DNA of 64,000 nucleotides from positions 120,317,515-120,381,514 of the forward strand of contig OX328123.1 in assembly GCA_946811695.1 (NCBI GenBank). The letters are read 5' to 3'. Positions 1 through 12,100 of this stretch are shown one piece after another. The notes under the pieces are model-generated. The model saw only the letters and a program-made list of their open reading frames with translations. It did not search any database and had not been told where the DNA came from. Within the stretch, counting starts at the first letter, position 1. Each line of letters opens with the position of its first letter. Source of the DNA: Gonocerus acuteangulatus (taxonomy: Eukaryota > Arthropoda > Insecta > Hemiptera > Coreidae). Made by a program: the position numbers and the translations under genes.

Positions 1-1200
1 GCTAAGATGATGCAGTTCCTGCGAGTCGGACTTTTTTTTCACTTTGAACACAAAAAAAAAGTACACCTCATTTTTCTACATACTCTCCTGATTTGGAAAC
101 ATTTTTCCCAGCGCATAGGTAATTTTCCAATCCCCGCCCCTCATAGAATTAAATAGGTTGTGTCTCCAGCCAATTGCGCACGTAGGCTTCAGCCTTATTG
201 TCACTGTCGAATCTCTGACCTCCCAAAGCTTCCTTGAGTGGCCTAAACAGAGGAAAGTCACATGGTGATAAGTCTGGGCTGTAAGGAGGGTGTTCTAGCA
301 TCTCCCAGCCCAATTGCTCCAATTTTTATCCCAGGGCTGCAGTATGTGGGTGAGCATTCTCCTGGAGAAAAATCATTTCTTTCATCGGCAAGTTCCTTCT
401 TTTGCGGAAATAAGCAACTCTGACATCACTCAAAATTTTGCAGTAATGTGCATTGATGGCCCTGCATTCATACAGAAAATTAAGATACAGCAAGCCCCGC
501 AGGTCAAAACAATACACGGTAGCCAAAACCTTTCCAGCTGACAGCCGTGACTGGCTTTCACTGGTCCAGGTTCCCCTTTCAGTCTCCACTCCATACTCGC
601 CTGTTTGATTCAGGGCTGTAATGGTGCACCCAAGTTTCATCACAGGTGATAACGTGAGTGAGAAATGAGGCTCCCTCAATCTGAAAGCTTGCAAGAAGGC
701 GTCCACAGACCACCAAACAGTTCAGCTTCTCCTCAGCTCTGAGAATTTGAAGAACCCACCTGCCACACACCTTACGAAACCCTAGCTCCTCTTCAAGCAT
801 GGAAAAAGTGCTCCCATGGCTTATCCCAACCTCAATTGTAATGGCATTGGCGGTTAGATGCCTGTTACCTTCAACAAGCTGCCAAACGCGGCTGATGTTG
901 TCTGCTGTGATGATGGAGCAGGGGCTGTGGTCGTGGCTCTCATTCTGAACACGATCATGGCTCTCCACAAACTGTTCATGCCATGCTAACACTCTGGCAC
1001 GTGAAAGTGTCTCTCCAGCCAGTTTACTCCTTCAGCAGCAAGAAATTTGATCACAATACGTTGCGAAATCGAGGGGGGTACCTCTTGCTCATGCATCGTC
1101 ACGATGGTTACTGGTGAAGTCGAGTAAACACGCCCGCCACGTTTTTGCTCTAAATGGGGGAACCTTCTAGTACCTTCACTTGGCCTCCAGGACCAAAAGT
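1..1200 (-). mobile_element. mariner-family DNA transposon remnant (decayed transposase)
   Basis: Read on the minus strand, this stretch carries transposase segments in several frames, so it is a broken copy cut by the window edge. A start-like region near 1100 (MTMHEQE) leads to an HTH region, then a clean 137-aa stretch (992-579) with the first catalytic block, CDETWVHHYSPESNR. After a frameshift comes a block resembling the mariner AGKV...DLRG region, then LQENAHPHTA (about 326-370), where the usual catalytic Asp of the LHDNARPH motif reads Glu. The HPPYSPDLSPCDF block with the last Asp lies near 270-310, and a C-terminal tail is readable to about 80. This pattern is typical of mariner DD34D transposases. 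Frameshifts and the Asp-to-Glu change make it inactive. I did not identify the outer terminal repeats. Confidence 0.85.
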
Positions 1201-1334
1201 CTTGTTTATATTTGATTCACCAATGTAATTCTTTATAACAAGATTTCAAGCATATTTTTTTTTCATAGATTATTTTACTAATTTACGTCTAAGTAAATTA
1301 AATATATACGTGGGGTTGGCAAATAAGCCCTTTC

Positions 1335-1600
1335 GGGTTTTCTGGTTGAAATAAAACTCATTGTATCATAGGCATAAATAATGGTCAATATATTGTAGAT
1401 TAAAATAAATTTTATGTCTATATTACACTGTAATATAACAGTTTTAACTGTTAAAACTGAGTTTTATTTCAACCTGAAAACCCATTATGCAGTTAGTGGA
1501 AAGACTGGAAAAAGTCATATTAAATAATGGCCAATATATTGTAGATTAAAATAAATGTTAATATGACTTTTTCCTGTATTTCCACTAACTGCATCATGCC
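1335..1600. repeat. nested inverted and direct repeats beside a mariner end
   Basis: Two inverted pairs interlock here. 1335-1357 pairs with 1461-1483 (23 bp, one mismatch). 1481-1522 pairs with 1559-1600 (about 42 bp, a few mismatches, including a perfect 16-bp core at 1507-1522/1559-1574). A 31-bp direct repeat lies at 1380-1410 and 1526-1556 (one difference). The outer arm continues into the second mariner remnant at 1560-2440, so this looks like a truncated inverted duplication of that element's end. No coding content. Confidence 0.6.
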
Positions 1601-2440
1601 ATGTTCAATGAATACCTCGGGTTTATTGTTAAAAAACTGATCCAAGTGGGTTTTGATGTCCTCTTCCTTTTAGAATAGGAATAAGTGGTAGTCACTTAGT
1701 GCTAGATCAGGTGTATAGGGAGGGTGGGGCAATAGTTCCATCCAAGGTTCAATAATTTATTGCAAGTGACTAATGAAGTGTGGGTCCTAGCCCTGTCTTG
1801 ATGGAACACACCCTATCATTCTGGACATTTATTTTTAATTGTTTGATCAAATTCTGATAATTTTGAGAAGTATAGAGTTCAAACAATTGTTTGTCCTGAT
1901 GAATATAGCTCGTATATAATAACACCCTTAGTATTATCTTCTTTGGATGCAATCAAGGTTTTGACATTCTTCAAAGACCCTCATTACTAGGTCCCCAAAA
2001 TTTTCTACGGACTGCAATATCGTAAAATAACCGTTTTTCATCTCCTGTTACCAACCGTTTCTAAAATGGGTCAATTTGTTGCTGTTTCCGTAGTAAACCA
2101 CACACAGGAATGTGTGTTGCCAAGACTTCGCTTAGAGAGTGAGGGACCCAAACATTAACCTTGGAAACATAGCCGAGCTTGTGTAAATGGTTTTCTAAGT
2201 TTGTGTATGACACACACAGGGCCATAGCAATCTTTCACACCGATTAGGTGGGATTTTGATCAACAATGGCCTTATCATTGCTCGTTTCAATTTCATGTGG
2301 GCGACCACACCAGGTTAAGGCATCATCCCTTTAAACACTGCAAAGTTTTCTATGAGCTTCTGCAGCACGTTAATATCCTTTGGAGAGTGCTATGTATTTT
2401 CATGTTTTCCTACATCTGTAAAAGTCGAGGTCTGCATATG
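1560..2440 (-). mobile_element. second mariner/Tc1-type transposase remnant
   Basis: Minus-strand translation gives fragments typical of a mariner C-terminal half: VFHQDRARTHTS around 1770-1800 (the catalytic HxDxARxH block, with Asn replaced by Arg) and PHPPYTPDLALSDYHLF around 1685-1735 (the HPPYSPDLxxxDYHLF block). These are separated by stops and frameshifts from an N-terminal half extending to about 2440. It differs from the copy at 1-1200, so it is a second lineage. Decayed and not expressible. Confidence 0.75.
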
Positions 2441-2562
2441 CTCTAAATATGAGGTGTAGGAGAATAATTTCAAAAATCAATCATACTTTGCCTAAACCGC
2501 TTAGGCATTCTACAGAATGCCTAGTCATTCTATGTAATGCCTGGATTCTATACATTGCCGGT

Positions 2563-2563
<1 letters not shown>

Positions 2564-2618
<55 letters not shown>

Positions 2619-3595
2619 TGTGCATGTGTATGTACATGAATACATGCATACATGTATTTATTTATCTCTTAGTCTGCTCGCTCTGTAGCTGCCCCAAAAA
2701 TGGCCCAATTTCAATAAATCCTTCATTTAATTTTAAAGGTCATGTTCCTTATCCAGCAGAACACAGTTTTTGGGGTGAAATTCGTAGGAAAAAATCTTAG
2801 CATTTACGTTCTTGCTTTAATATGCTTGCAGGTACACTTTTTATGGTTTATAACATAGGAAAATGAATGAAAGCATTTTTAAAGCAAGGTCTATAATCGT
2901 TTATGATAAAAGTTGATGCAACTAGTTTTCCTTACTAATTTTTGGTTTGGGTATTCTGGAACAAATGATTCATTTGAAAATTGCTCGAGATGTTTTTCTT
3001 TCGTCTAAACTAAGATATTTAAATTTTGATTGCATTTGGAGTTAAGGAAGTATTATGAAAAAAAATGTTTTATTTTGAGACATGAAGAGTTTTGGGTTCT
3101 TCATATATTTTTCAAATATCTCAAATACGGTTGAGAATTCGTGGAAAACGGAAGGTGACCATTTAAAAGCTTACGTAATTCTCTACAAAAAAGTTGTTTC
3201 GATCTGACGTTGTAAATTGGAGATATAAGTACTTGACATTTCGAAAATGTTAGTTCCATTTCTTTGAACTGTTCATTATATTTGATTCCCTAATTTTTTT
3301 TATCATTTGTTGTGTTTATAATTGATTTTAGCTGAAACATTTATTTGCCAGTAAAAGAAGATACACGTAACGAGAAATTAGTTTTGCCACTAGAGATAAA
3401 AAGGTCACAGTAACTGTGAGTCAGACTTTTTTAAGTTTCCATTTTGAATAACACTTCCTTTACTTTGGGAGGAAAAAAACAATCTTAGTTACGTATGCAG
3501 ACCTCTTTTTGAGAGCACAGTAAGCAAGTGTGTGTAATGGTCATAACTATCATGTACACTTATTCAAGTTTTCTTTCTACAAAATAATTTTCAAC
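2564..3595 (+). repeat. copy of a (TA)n-centred interspersed repeat family ('R1')
   Basis: A pure TA microsatellite at about 2564-2616 leads into about 950 bp that recurs in this window near 29.6-30.5 kb, 35.6-36.8 kb (inverted), 44.4-45.5 kb and 50.6-51.8 kb (inverted). Shared landmarks after the TA tract are CTGCTCGCTC, AAAAATGG, CAGCAGAACA, TATGCTTGCAGGTAC and GTGACCATTT. No ORF is conserved between copies, so it is probably non-autonomous. The class is unknown: I found no clear terminal inverted repeats, poly-A end or target duplication. Confidence 0.6.
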
Positions 3596-3596
3596 C

Positions 3597-3960
3597 ATTT
3601 TATTTATTTATTAAGAGTTTCGCAACTTTTGGCGACTTGCTCTTTAACAGTACATCAAGATATTACAAAATACTTCAATAACAATGTACATTTTATAAGT
3701 ATGTGAGCTAATTAATAATAACCATAACATTTTTTATATAATAGATATTAAATAGAGTGGAGAAAAAAAAAAAAATAAAAAATAAAAAATAAAAGAAGGG
3801 GGGTAGAAGGGGTAAGTAAGGTTATATTGGAGATAGGGCTATATTTTTAAATGTAGGTTAATTAACTTAGTTCGGGCTGGTCTCCCTGGGAAGTGTAGAC
3901 TCCTCAAAGGAGGAAGGCTTTTACAAGCAAAAATTGTCAATCAGTTATTTAAAAATAATA
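3597..3960 (-). mobile_element. probable LINE 3' end
   Basis: Read on the minus strand, this ends in GTTGCGAAACTC followed by a TAAA-type simple tail, with a moderately GC-rich body (CCCAGGGAGACCAGCC) that stands out from its flanks. That layout is usual for the 3' untranslated end of a CR1/L2-like LINE. No reverse transcriptase sequence is attached, so the assignment rests on tail structure only. Confidence 0.35.
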
Positions 3961-4165
3961 AAAAATGAAAAAAAAATTGTTTTAAAAAATGTAAATAATT
4001 TTCTAAAGACTATTTCGTTCATTCATTCAAATTAACTTTAGGAGGTAAATTGGAGATAAGGCTAGATTAAGAAATGGGAAAATAGGTTTCAATCCATTTT
4101 AAGCTTTCCAAATCACTCAGGATATAAAAATTATTTGAAAACATGCTAAGATAGATCCTATAGGA

Positions 4166-4400
4166 CACCACCGTATGTAGAAAACACTTTTGGGGGGGGG
4201 GGAGCGCCTAGGCAGTAGGGAAAATTTTAAATATTTTAATGTAAAATGGTGAGTTTTAAGGTTCTCTGGACACCTAGTAGACCAGGGTAAATGTAGAAGA
4301 CATTTTTCGTTGTTATAGGCTTTTTTTTACATGAAATGTTCTCACCAAAACAAAATTTTGGGAGGAGAGGCTGCAGCCCCCCCCCTTATATACTCCCATG
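4166..4400. mobile_element. short hAT-type element (family of 7166-7439)
   Basis: A 235-bp unit whose ends resemble those of 7166-7439 (left end CGTATGTAGAAAA; right end TATATACTCCCATG) and whose interior has the same G-run and CTGCAGCCCCC block. The flanks are CTATAGGA and CTATGGGA (7 of 8 identical), consistent with a diverged 8-bp target duplication. Non-coding. Confidence 0.6.
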
Positions 4401-4409
4401 CTATGGGAA

Positions 4410-6040
4410 GTGGCAGTGCCAGGTAAACAAATGTGGCTTCGAGTTTGCTCATTCTTTAACATTTTGAAAGTTGATAAAAGAAACGAAACTCCAAGTGGCA
4501 GACTAAAGTCGGGCTACCCCACTTTGGTTCCTAAGTCCAATGACACAGAGTGAAATAGAAATGACTGATACCACACGAAAAGCACACTTACAAGGGGAAT
4601 ATACAGCAATGGGGTCACCGATCCGGACCAATTTTTTTCTGTTCTACATCTAAAAATAGTCGACAAATGTCCAAGCGTTCCGTCCAATGCGCCTTAGGAG
4701 CCGAGAAATAAAAAAAAAATAGGTTGAAAGTGCTCTATTTTTTATATCGAGTTTAGAAAATGATATAGACATGATTCTTTCACCAATTCATTTGTTTTAT
4801 AGAGTAGATTAAAGGAAAAATATAATCTTTAAACAATAATTTATATTTTGTCAAATAAATTCTAAAATATGCTTACGTTTTCAAGTAAACTAGTATTATA
4901 CATTTTTTTACGCCAAAAATCATAGCAGATTTAAAAACAGCCCCCCAAGAAACCCTAATGTGGTGAATATCATTGAAAACAAAAAATAATGATTTTTCCC
5001 AGTCTGGAAGAGACTAAAAATTTGTAGGCGAAAATGTAACGTGATGTTTTGAAATTCAATATCTCCCTTTGAGGTAATCCGATTTTTACGTCATTGAAAT
5101 CTTTCAAAAGAAGAAAGACTCCTTTTTATAACCACATAAATGACTATTGTATTATCTCAAAAGGTACTTGCAAAAAATGGTTTTCAAAATAAAAATAAAA
5201 TGTAATAGTTTTTCCATATAATGTCGATTCCAAAACACGTAGAAACACCCCGATTGGAAGGAAATGTGTCACATTAAGGCCTTTATCGACCCTCCAAGTG
5301 TGGTTTGAATTGAAAAATATTCTTTAAAATATGGCCAGATTGTTAAATCTTTAACAAAATTTTAAGGGCCCCCCTTAGCAAAATTTAAAATACATTTTTT
5401 TTTTTTTAATCCAAAATTTGAATTTTGGGGTTTTCAATGTGCTAAAAACGAATCCGACATCCGTTTTTAAATTACTTTTTTTTTATAATGCATAACTTCT
5501 AGCGCGGTTCCTCCCTCCCTTCATAGGGAGGAACCCCGCTTATAAGGTTGATCTCATGAAACAATCCGGAAGTGCCGACTAGAAACTTTTGCGTTTCAGA
5601 ACCCCTAGAGACCCTTGTTCCGCTTACTTCATATGCTTGCAAGTACACGTACTTAGTGAACTGAAAAAAATTGGTCCAGATCGGTGACCCCCATCACTGT
5701 ATACTCCCCTTGTTAGAGTCGAGTAGATAACATATTGCACTAGTATTTCTAAAGTGTCACAACTCAAAAAAAAAAACTCTACTGAAAATGTGTCACTCTT
5801 GCCTATAGGGGGGATAACATTAAGACAGGAAGAGTGACGCAAGTCCCTTCTGGTATACAAGCTCTGACGTATACCAGAAGGTGAAGGTACATACAGTTTT
5901 GATGGTTGATAAAGAGATATTTACCAATGTCTTTCATAGATATAATTGAAAAACACCGATTTTTGAGTTGTGTCACTTTTTAGAAATACTAGAACAATAT
6001 TAAAGTTTGGGAAGTAAACTAGCCAAAGCTAGGCAGAGTA
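4410..6040. other. intergenic AT-rich DNA with repeat pieces
   Basis: No credible gene. From about 5224 to 5890 it matches outer parts of the R1 family (CAATCCGGAAGT, TATGCTTGCAAGTAC). A hairpin near 5512-5540 has arms GGTTCCTCCCT and AGGGAGGAACC. The same CCTCCCTCC/GGAGGGAGG block recurs near 36.75 kb. Confidence 0.5.
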
Positions 6041-6044
6041 GTAC

Positions 6045-6690
6045 AAACTGTGATTAATTTTGTAACTAATGACTGATGATTGCATGAGTGATCGGGATGT
6101 GAGTAACGATTGATAATTGATCAATCATATTTCTCCACGATTAATGACTAACAACTGACTACTTCTATATCAATGATTTGTGATTAATGATTAAAAGAGG
6201 CTTTGACTAATGACTTACGATCATAGGCGGCTCTAGACAAACAATTCTGGGGGGCTAATTTAGTATGGGCCAAGCCTGGGGATGTAGAATCAAATTTCTA
6301 TAACCAGGCACCTGGAAATCATTAAGGGAGTTTTTGATAAACTAATAACATACATTAATTAGAACTTATTACTAATAATTTGCCTAAAAAAATTATTTTT
6401 CTAACTTAATCGAAAAAGATTGTGATTTTTCATTCTAGGGGCTAAGCCCCCCAAGCCCACTCCATTAGCCACCACTGCTTACGATTAATGACTAAACTTA
6501 CGAATATTGATGATTAAAGACTAAAAAACTATCAATGATTGACGAATAATGGATAGATTGATGACTAATTTCACGTATGATTAATGCTTAATATGTCCTG
6601 TGACTAATGATTAACAAGAATAATTTAATCATAACTAATTCTGATAATATTTCATCCCATAATTGATTAGTGATAAGTAAAATTTTATCG
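6045..6690. repeat. degenerate minisatellite based on GATTAATGACTAA, split by an insertion
   Basis: Irregular repetition of GATTAATGACTAA-like words runs from about 6045 to 6221 and resumes at 6478-6690. Unit spacing is variable, so this is an old, diverged array. A 256-bp hAT-type element (6222-6477) sits in the middle and has duplicated 8 bp of the array. Confidence 0.6.
6222..6477. mobile_element. short hAT-type element with 8-bp target duplication
   Basis: The 256-bp unit begins CATAGGCGGCT and ends AGCCACCACTG, which are imperfect inverted repeats of the hAT-like CAGTGGCGGCT type. It is flanked on both sides by CTTACGAT (6214-6221 and 6478-6485), a perfect 8-bp target duplication as made by hAT transposases. 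The interior has matching GGGGGGCTAA and TTAGCCCC blocks and no ORF. Non-autonomous. Confidence 0.8.
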
Positions 6691-7165
6691 ATTTGTCAAT
6701 TTTTTAGTTGATTTGTGCTCTACTCTGAAGCTGGGAATCACCAGGTGCAAAAAGAATATATCGAAGAAGACAAACTCAAAAAAACTAGGATAGATATAAA
6801 CCAACTTACTATAACCTAAAACTAATTAAATCTAAGAGGGGACGGGAGGAGAGGGTGACTCGATGGATTTCTGTCTCAAGTTTAGAATACGTATTTCACC
6901 ATCCTTATCTGTAAATGGTTTGGGACCTTGACAGTTATTTTAGGTTCTTTAAATATATATTTTTTTGACTTATTATTGCTGAAACTCAATACCCTGCCCC
7001 ACCAAATAAATCAAATAAGAACAAGAAATAAGTGGGAAACACTGAATTATGATAATTGAGAGGCCTCTGGGAGAGCACAGCTAACACCAAATATAATTAG
7101 TAACCAATACCCTATCTTCTTGGAATGAACAGAAGAAATTATATAAAATAGAAATTAAAGTGTTA

Positions 7166-7439
7166 CATGGGCGTATATAGAAAATAATTTCAGAGGGGGC
7201 TGGGAAAATTTCGGGGGGGGGGGGGGGGCTGAGACCATTTCCGGTATATGGAATACTAAGAATTTAAATCTTGGAGGAGTTTTAGCCAACTTAAACGCTA
7301 TTACAGCCAAAATAGAATATGTTTTATGAACTAAATGATCTTATTTAATTTCTTTTTAAGGGTTTTATGACATTTTTACCGATCAAATCAAAATTTCGGA
7401 GGGTGGGGGGCTGCAGCCCACCCCTTATATACGTCCATG
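7166..7439. mobile_element. short hAT-type element with 8-bp target duplication
   Basis: The 274-bp unit has terminal inverted repeats CATGGGCGTATATA and TATATACGTCCATG (one mismatch). It is flanked by a perfect 8-bp duplication, AAGTGTTA, at 7158-7165 and 7440-7447. The interior has long G runs and a CTGCAGCCCACCCC block shared with 4166-4400. No coding capacity. Confidence 0.8.
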
Positions 7440-8032
7440 AAGTGTTATTGGATGCTTATGACACCTTGTGGAGACATAAATAATGCAGAAAGTCTACTGT
7501 TCACCTTCAGGAGGCAGGGTTATTCTGAAAGTCATTTGAGAGCCATAAAAATGGAGAATGACTTGCCCAAGAATACTTTGCTTTTGTTTCTTGGAAGTAT
7601 TGGTCAACCCGAGAATACTTGGGTTTAGCATTCACTCAATTAATTGAAAACGTTGTAAGATATCAGTCTGTCTGACTCCTTCCCAAACAATAGACGTTCA
7701 ATGAATGGTATATCCCCCTACAGAAGTAAAAGTACTCCTACCTCTGATATTGCATATACTTCTGTGTTTTGTATATGTATACATTTGTATGTGGGTACAA
7801 AGCAACTTGGATGCTACTGGCAAAGGACAATGTTCAAGAAAAATGAAAATTATCACTTCATTCAGGAAATTGTTTTTACAATGAATGCTAAGCACTTCCA
7901 GCAGCTCATGCCAACATCTCAGAGTGGACCGATTCCCATAACTAGATGGAGAAAACTCAAGTAAACAGACCATAAAACTAAGGCGATTATATTATATACT
8001 AAGAAGGCAAGGCAGATTTTTTATTCATATGA

Positions 8033-8034
8033 TA

Positions 8035-8101
<67 letters not shown>
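8033..8101. repeat. (TA)n microsatellite
   Basis: An uninterrupted TA run of about 65 bp. The flanks up to 8930 hold no recognisable gene; reading frames there are short and AT-rich. Confidence 0.9.
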
Positions 8102-8104
<3 letters not shown>

Positions 8105-8940
8105 GAATACAATTACAGTGGTATTGCAAAAAAAAAAAAATGTTTTTAAATAGAACAAATTCCTAATAGATTTTTTAAACTTTTCATTATTGCTTATTGA
8201 AAATACCTTATAAATTATTTAAAAACTTCAATGGTCCCATTAACTTATTTTTCTCCGGAATAAATAAAAAAATAATAAATATAATTTTCCATTTGCAAAA
8301 GGGCCCAGTGTGCATCAGAGAGAATGAAACTACCATAAATAATTTCTTTGCAAATAAATACAACAAATTACTAAAATATTGTGAATTGATGACTGTAAAA
8401 TATCTAAAAAAAAAAATTCTTTACAAGCCAAATGTTATCAATTCACAATATTTTATTATATAATTTTTTGTATTTATTTCCAGAAAAACTATTTATAGGA
8501 TTTTTTCCCCGCCAAAGCTCTGTAGGTTGCGACAAGTGCTGCTAAAAACGTTTAACTCCAATAATAAAAACAATTTTGTAAAGGAATTGAAAATTTTCAT
8601 TTCTTCTGAATAATAGTTACTTAATCTTAGGTTTCAATGTACTCACGTACTCGTCTTTTGTGGTTAATATTTCTTTACAGTGGACCCTAACAATATTAGG
8701 AAAATAAAGACTTTTATAGATAATTGACAATAATAATTAGAATAACTATTTGCATTAAAATAACAATATTAAGCAGCATGTATTATGATAGTTTTGACCA
8801 TTATACTAGGAGCATACAACTTTCAATTACAAAATAACTTATTTTGCTTAGTGAAAGGAATAATGCCACCTGTGTGCTTATTACATATTAGCTCTTGTTT
8901 TCATTTTATTTATTTATTCGGATAATGTTTCCGACGGGTA

Positions 8941-9134
8941 ATGTCCTCTAGTGATGACTTTATTCAAGCTCAACAACGACTTCACCGATCGGCTAGCGAC
9001 GAAGAAGAAGACGATGGAGGAGATGGAGGCGGAGACCGAGACTCTCCTCCACGAGAAGACTCGCCCTCGCCTAGCAATGACCAGTCTGCACTCATCCCTC
9101 CCGGCCCCAAATACCCAGAATATAAACATTGACA
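8941..9134 (+). CDS. coding-like patch, possible terminal exon, unrecognised
   Basis: About 190 bp of sharply higher GC sits inside AT-rich DNA, as a coding exon would. In the frame starting at 8941 it reads a Ser/Asp-rich protein with an acidic run (SASDEEEDDGGDGGG), a Ser/Pro stretch (SPPREDSPSPS) and an end of PGPKYPEYKH before a stop. A candidate acceptor (TCCTCTAG) falls just after the ATG at about 8950; using it would start the exon there. Another frame (MEEMEAETETLLHEKTRP) is also open, so the true frame is uncertain. A candidate poly-A signal, AATAAA, lies near 9505. I recognise no family, and upstream exons are not evident. Confidence 0.3.
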
Positions 9135-12100
9135 ATTTAGTACAAACCTCTCACTCTTCTTCTTGTATACATTTTGAGTGAGATATTGTATAAAATTGAT
9201 CAATAATGTTTGGTTAGTATTGGAAGGACACCATTTCAATTTATAAGAATGACAAACAAATATTTATTTTCCTTTCTTGGTGAACTTACAAACTAGCTGC
9301 TCTTCTTTACTTTTTGACAAAACTATATCATTTTTTAACTGTACTTTGTTATAACTATTGTTATTCTTCTAATGAATGCAGACACTACTTAGAAAGAGAC
9401 ACATATCATCATGTAAATAAGACACACATTCCAAAGCCTACACAAGCCGTGTATTTATTATTTTTCCTGTTTAGAGATAGAATGTATAAATTCAATTGTT
9501 TTTAATAAAAAATGTAATTTATTTAAAACGTTTTACAGCCTATTTAGGTTTTTTAAGTACACATCCTAAAGGCTGAAATAAGAATTAGTATTCCACATTA
9601 TAATAATTTATTAGTGGCAACTTTTGGAGTTAAATTTCCATTGTCTACATCCTCTACATACGACCTAGAGAATTTTAACTCATATGTAGAGTTGACAGGC
9701 ATCAACAGATATGCCTATCAACGTCTACACTAAATTTTTATAATTTATTCTTATTTCAATACAGAAAATTAACCTGAACTCTCTGGCATCACCAACATAC
9801 ATTATCATAATTTCCTTTTAGATTGATCAATTTTATACAATCATTTGATGAGACATATGTATACTCAGGACAGAGGATATACTTTTGTATGAACTTGTAT
9901 GTACATTGTTTATTATATAACTTGTTAAAATTCTGCATAATTGCAGCATTAATTCAAAAAATAAAACAAAAACGCACAAAGCTTTTCTATGAAGAGCCAG
10001 CATAATAACCGCATTCATTAAGACATCCCTTTTATGAATTAAGTATGTGAAGATGAATGATTAATGCTGTAATTCCAAATATTTTGGACAATATTGATGG
10101 TCTATTTTTTTTATTTAATCATTTGTTTCTCATTTAATATTTTTATTGAAGAATCATACTCATCTGATACAGTGAAAAAAAGTGATTACCTGTAAAAAAG
10201 GGACTTGATAAAATAAGTGTTGAAGACACCAAATTGTGATAAGAGCTAGAAGTAATGAATTTGGGAAACAGTGATTTAGTGACGATAGTTAACAACAAGA
10301 CTATATCTGTAATAAATTCATATTTAAAAATGTATGTACAGAAATGCTTACACGAATGTGCACTCTGGGTAGAAAGAATACAAACAAAAACTGGTATTCA
10401 TTGAAATTAATGAACTATAATGTAAACGGCTCAATTTTATGATAGTCGTTATCTTTTCTTTCTTGTTCAGTTAAAGAAATCATGAAGTCTTAAAGATACC
10501 AAATTTAAAACCAGAAAACTCATTAATTCAGGAAATATAGATTGATTGACTGTGGAGTGAAAGGAGTGTTTTGATGTGTTTGGTAAGGCCTAATCTGTAC
10601 CAAGTATAATACTGCTACTGAAGGGAATACAAAAATGCTAAGAGTATAATAAAAAGTGAGACACTCTCTTTTATACATAAGTTAATTACAAAATGCTCAG
10701 TTACATTAATAAAAATATATGTCTATGGCTAAATGGACAATGAATATGTAGAGTAACGTTTTAGATGAAAAAAAAAAAAAATATAACGTTAAAAAAATTA
10801 AAAAATAAAAACAAAAAAAAAATTGAAAATGACACTAAACTGGTAAAAATGTGCTGGTTCTTTGTACCAAAACCTTGTCATGTTTTTGGCAGTTTAATGT
10901 CCTTTTAGACAATTTTGTTATACTTAAAATATATACACACATAAAATTATGTTTTAAAAATTAGGACCTTTCTTATATTTTAAAGTTTTTATATTAAATT
11001 TGTGTCTAGTGGGTTTCAGAATAACTTTTGTTTTGTTTATATATTCCTTTTTTAAATTTATTTTAAGAAGCACATTTTAGACATGAGAGAGTAATTAAAG
11101 AAAAAAAGCAATACAAAATTTAAAACAACTTTTTTGGTGGTACCCAGTGCACAGATGATTTCTTATTCAGAAATTATATTAATTGTTAAATTGTTATCTT
11201 AGATTAAATCTTGTTTTTTAAGAGAAACTCAGATGTTTAATCAACTTAATGATATTCTAAATAATTATTATTTATATTAGGATTTAAATGTGTTCTTTTA
11301 AGGAACTCGTATATTTTTATGGCACCAATTGTGTCATTTAATAAAATAAAAAATAAAAAAATATTTGAACTTTTCTTATGATTTTTTCAACTTAGATTTG
11401 CACAGTTCATATTCAGTCCCTGTTCAGTCAGAAGGTATGAAAGTAGTAACATAAAACTCAGTAACTCAAAAGTATGAAAAAAAGTTGTGGATAAACTAAT
11501 GTAAAATTCAGTCAATTTAAATATATCATATATTCCTGTATAACAGGAAATTTAAATAGATATGAATAAATATATATTATGTATGTTGTTTTAGAAGGGA
11601 AATGATATAATATATGTTTTTTTAAAAGTTTATTTCATTTTTTTTATAAAAAAAAAATAAAAAAATAGGGTACTGTACTAGAAGTTCAATGCATAAAATA
11701 AGCAGTTACATGTTTTGAAGATTGAAACTGCAGTTTCACTGCCTGTAATGATATTGCATTATAATTATTGTTTAATATTATCTTTGTATATGATGTTAAA
11801 TATACTACATTATGCTTTCCCTAAAGGAAAGCATCAATTGTGTTGAATGGATGATTATTTTAACGGAAACATGAACAGGTAGTTCTTATGTCAATTTTTT
11901 TCCTCCTGCCTTTATAAAATGTTTTTTAAAATATTTTGTATGAAAATAATTACTTTATGTTTGCTTGATTGGTTATTGGTGGTATTAAACTTCCATGAAG
12001 AGAAAATTACTGATTGGGGAAAAGTGAAAACCACGATAGTACATTAGTTTGGTTAAAGTAAAAATAAACATCTCCAGAATGTTAAACTAATTTAGGACTA

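Noticed and set aside
2496..2517. Regulatory palindrome TAGGCATTCT-AC-AGAATGCCTA
   Set aside because: A 10-bp-arm palindrome is real but isolated, beside repeats, with no gene to regulate; possibly part of a transposon end.
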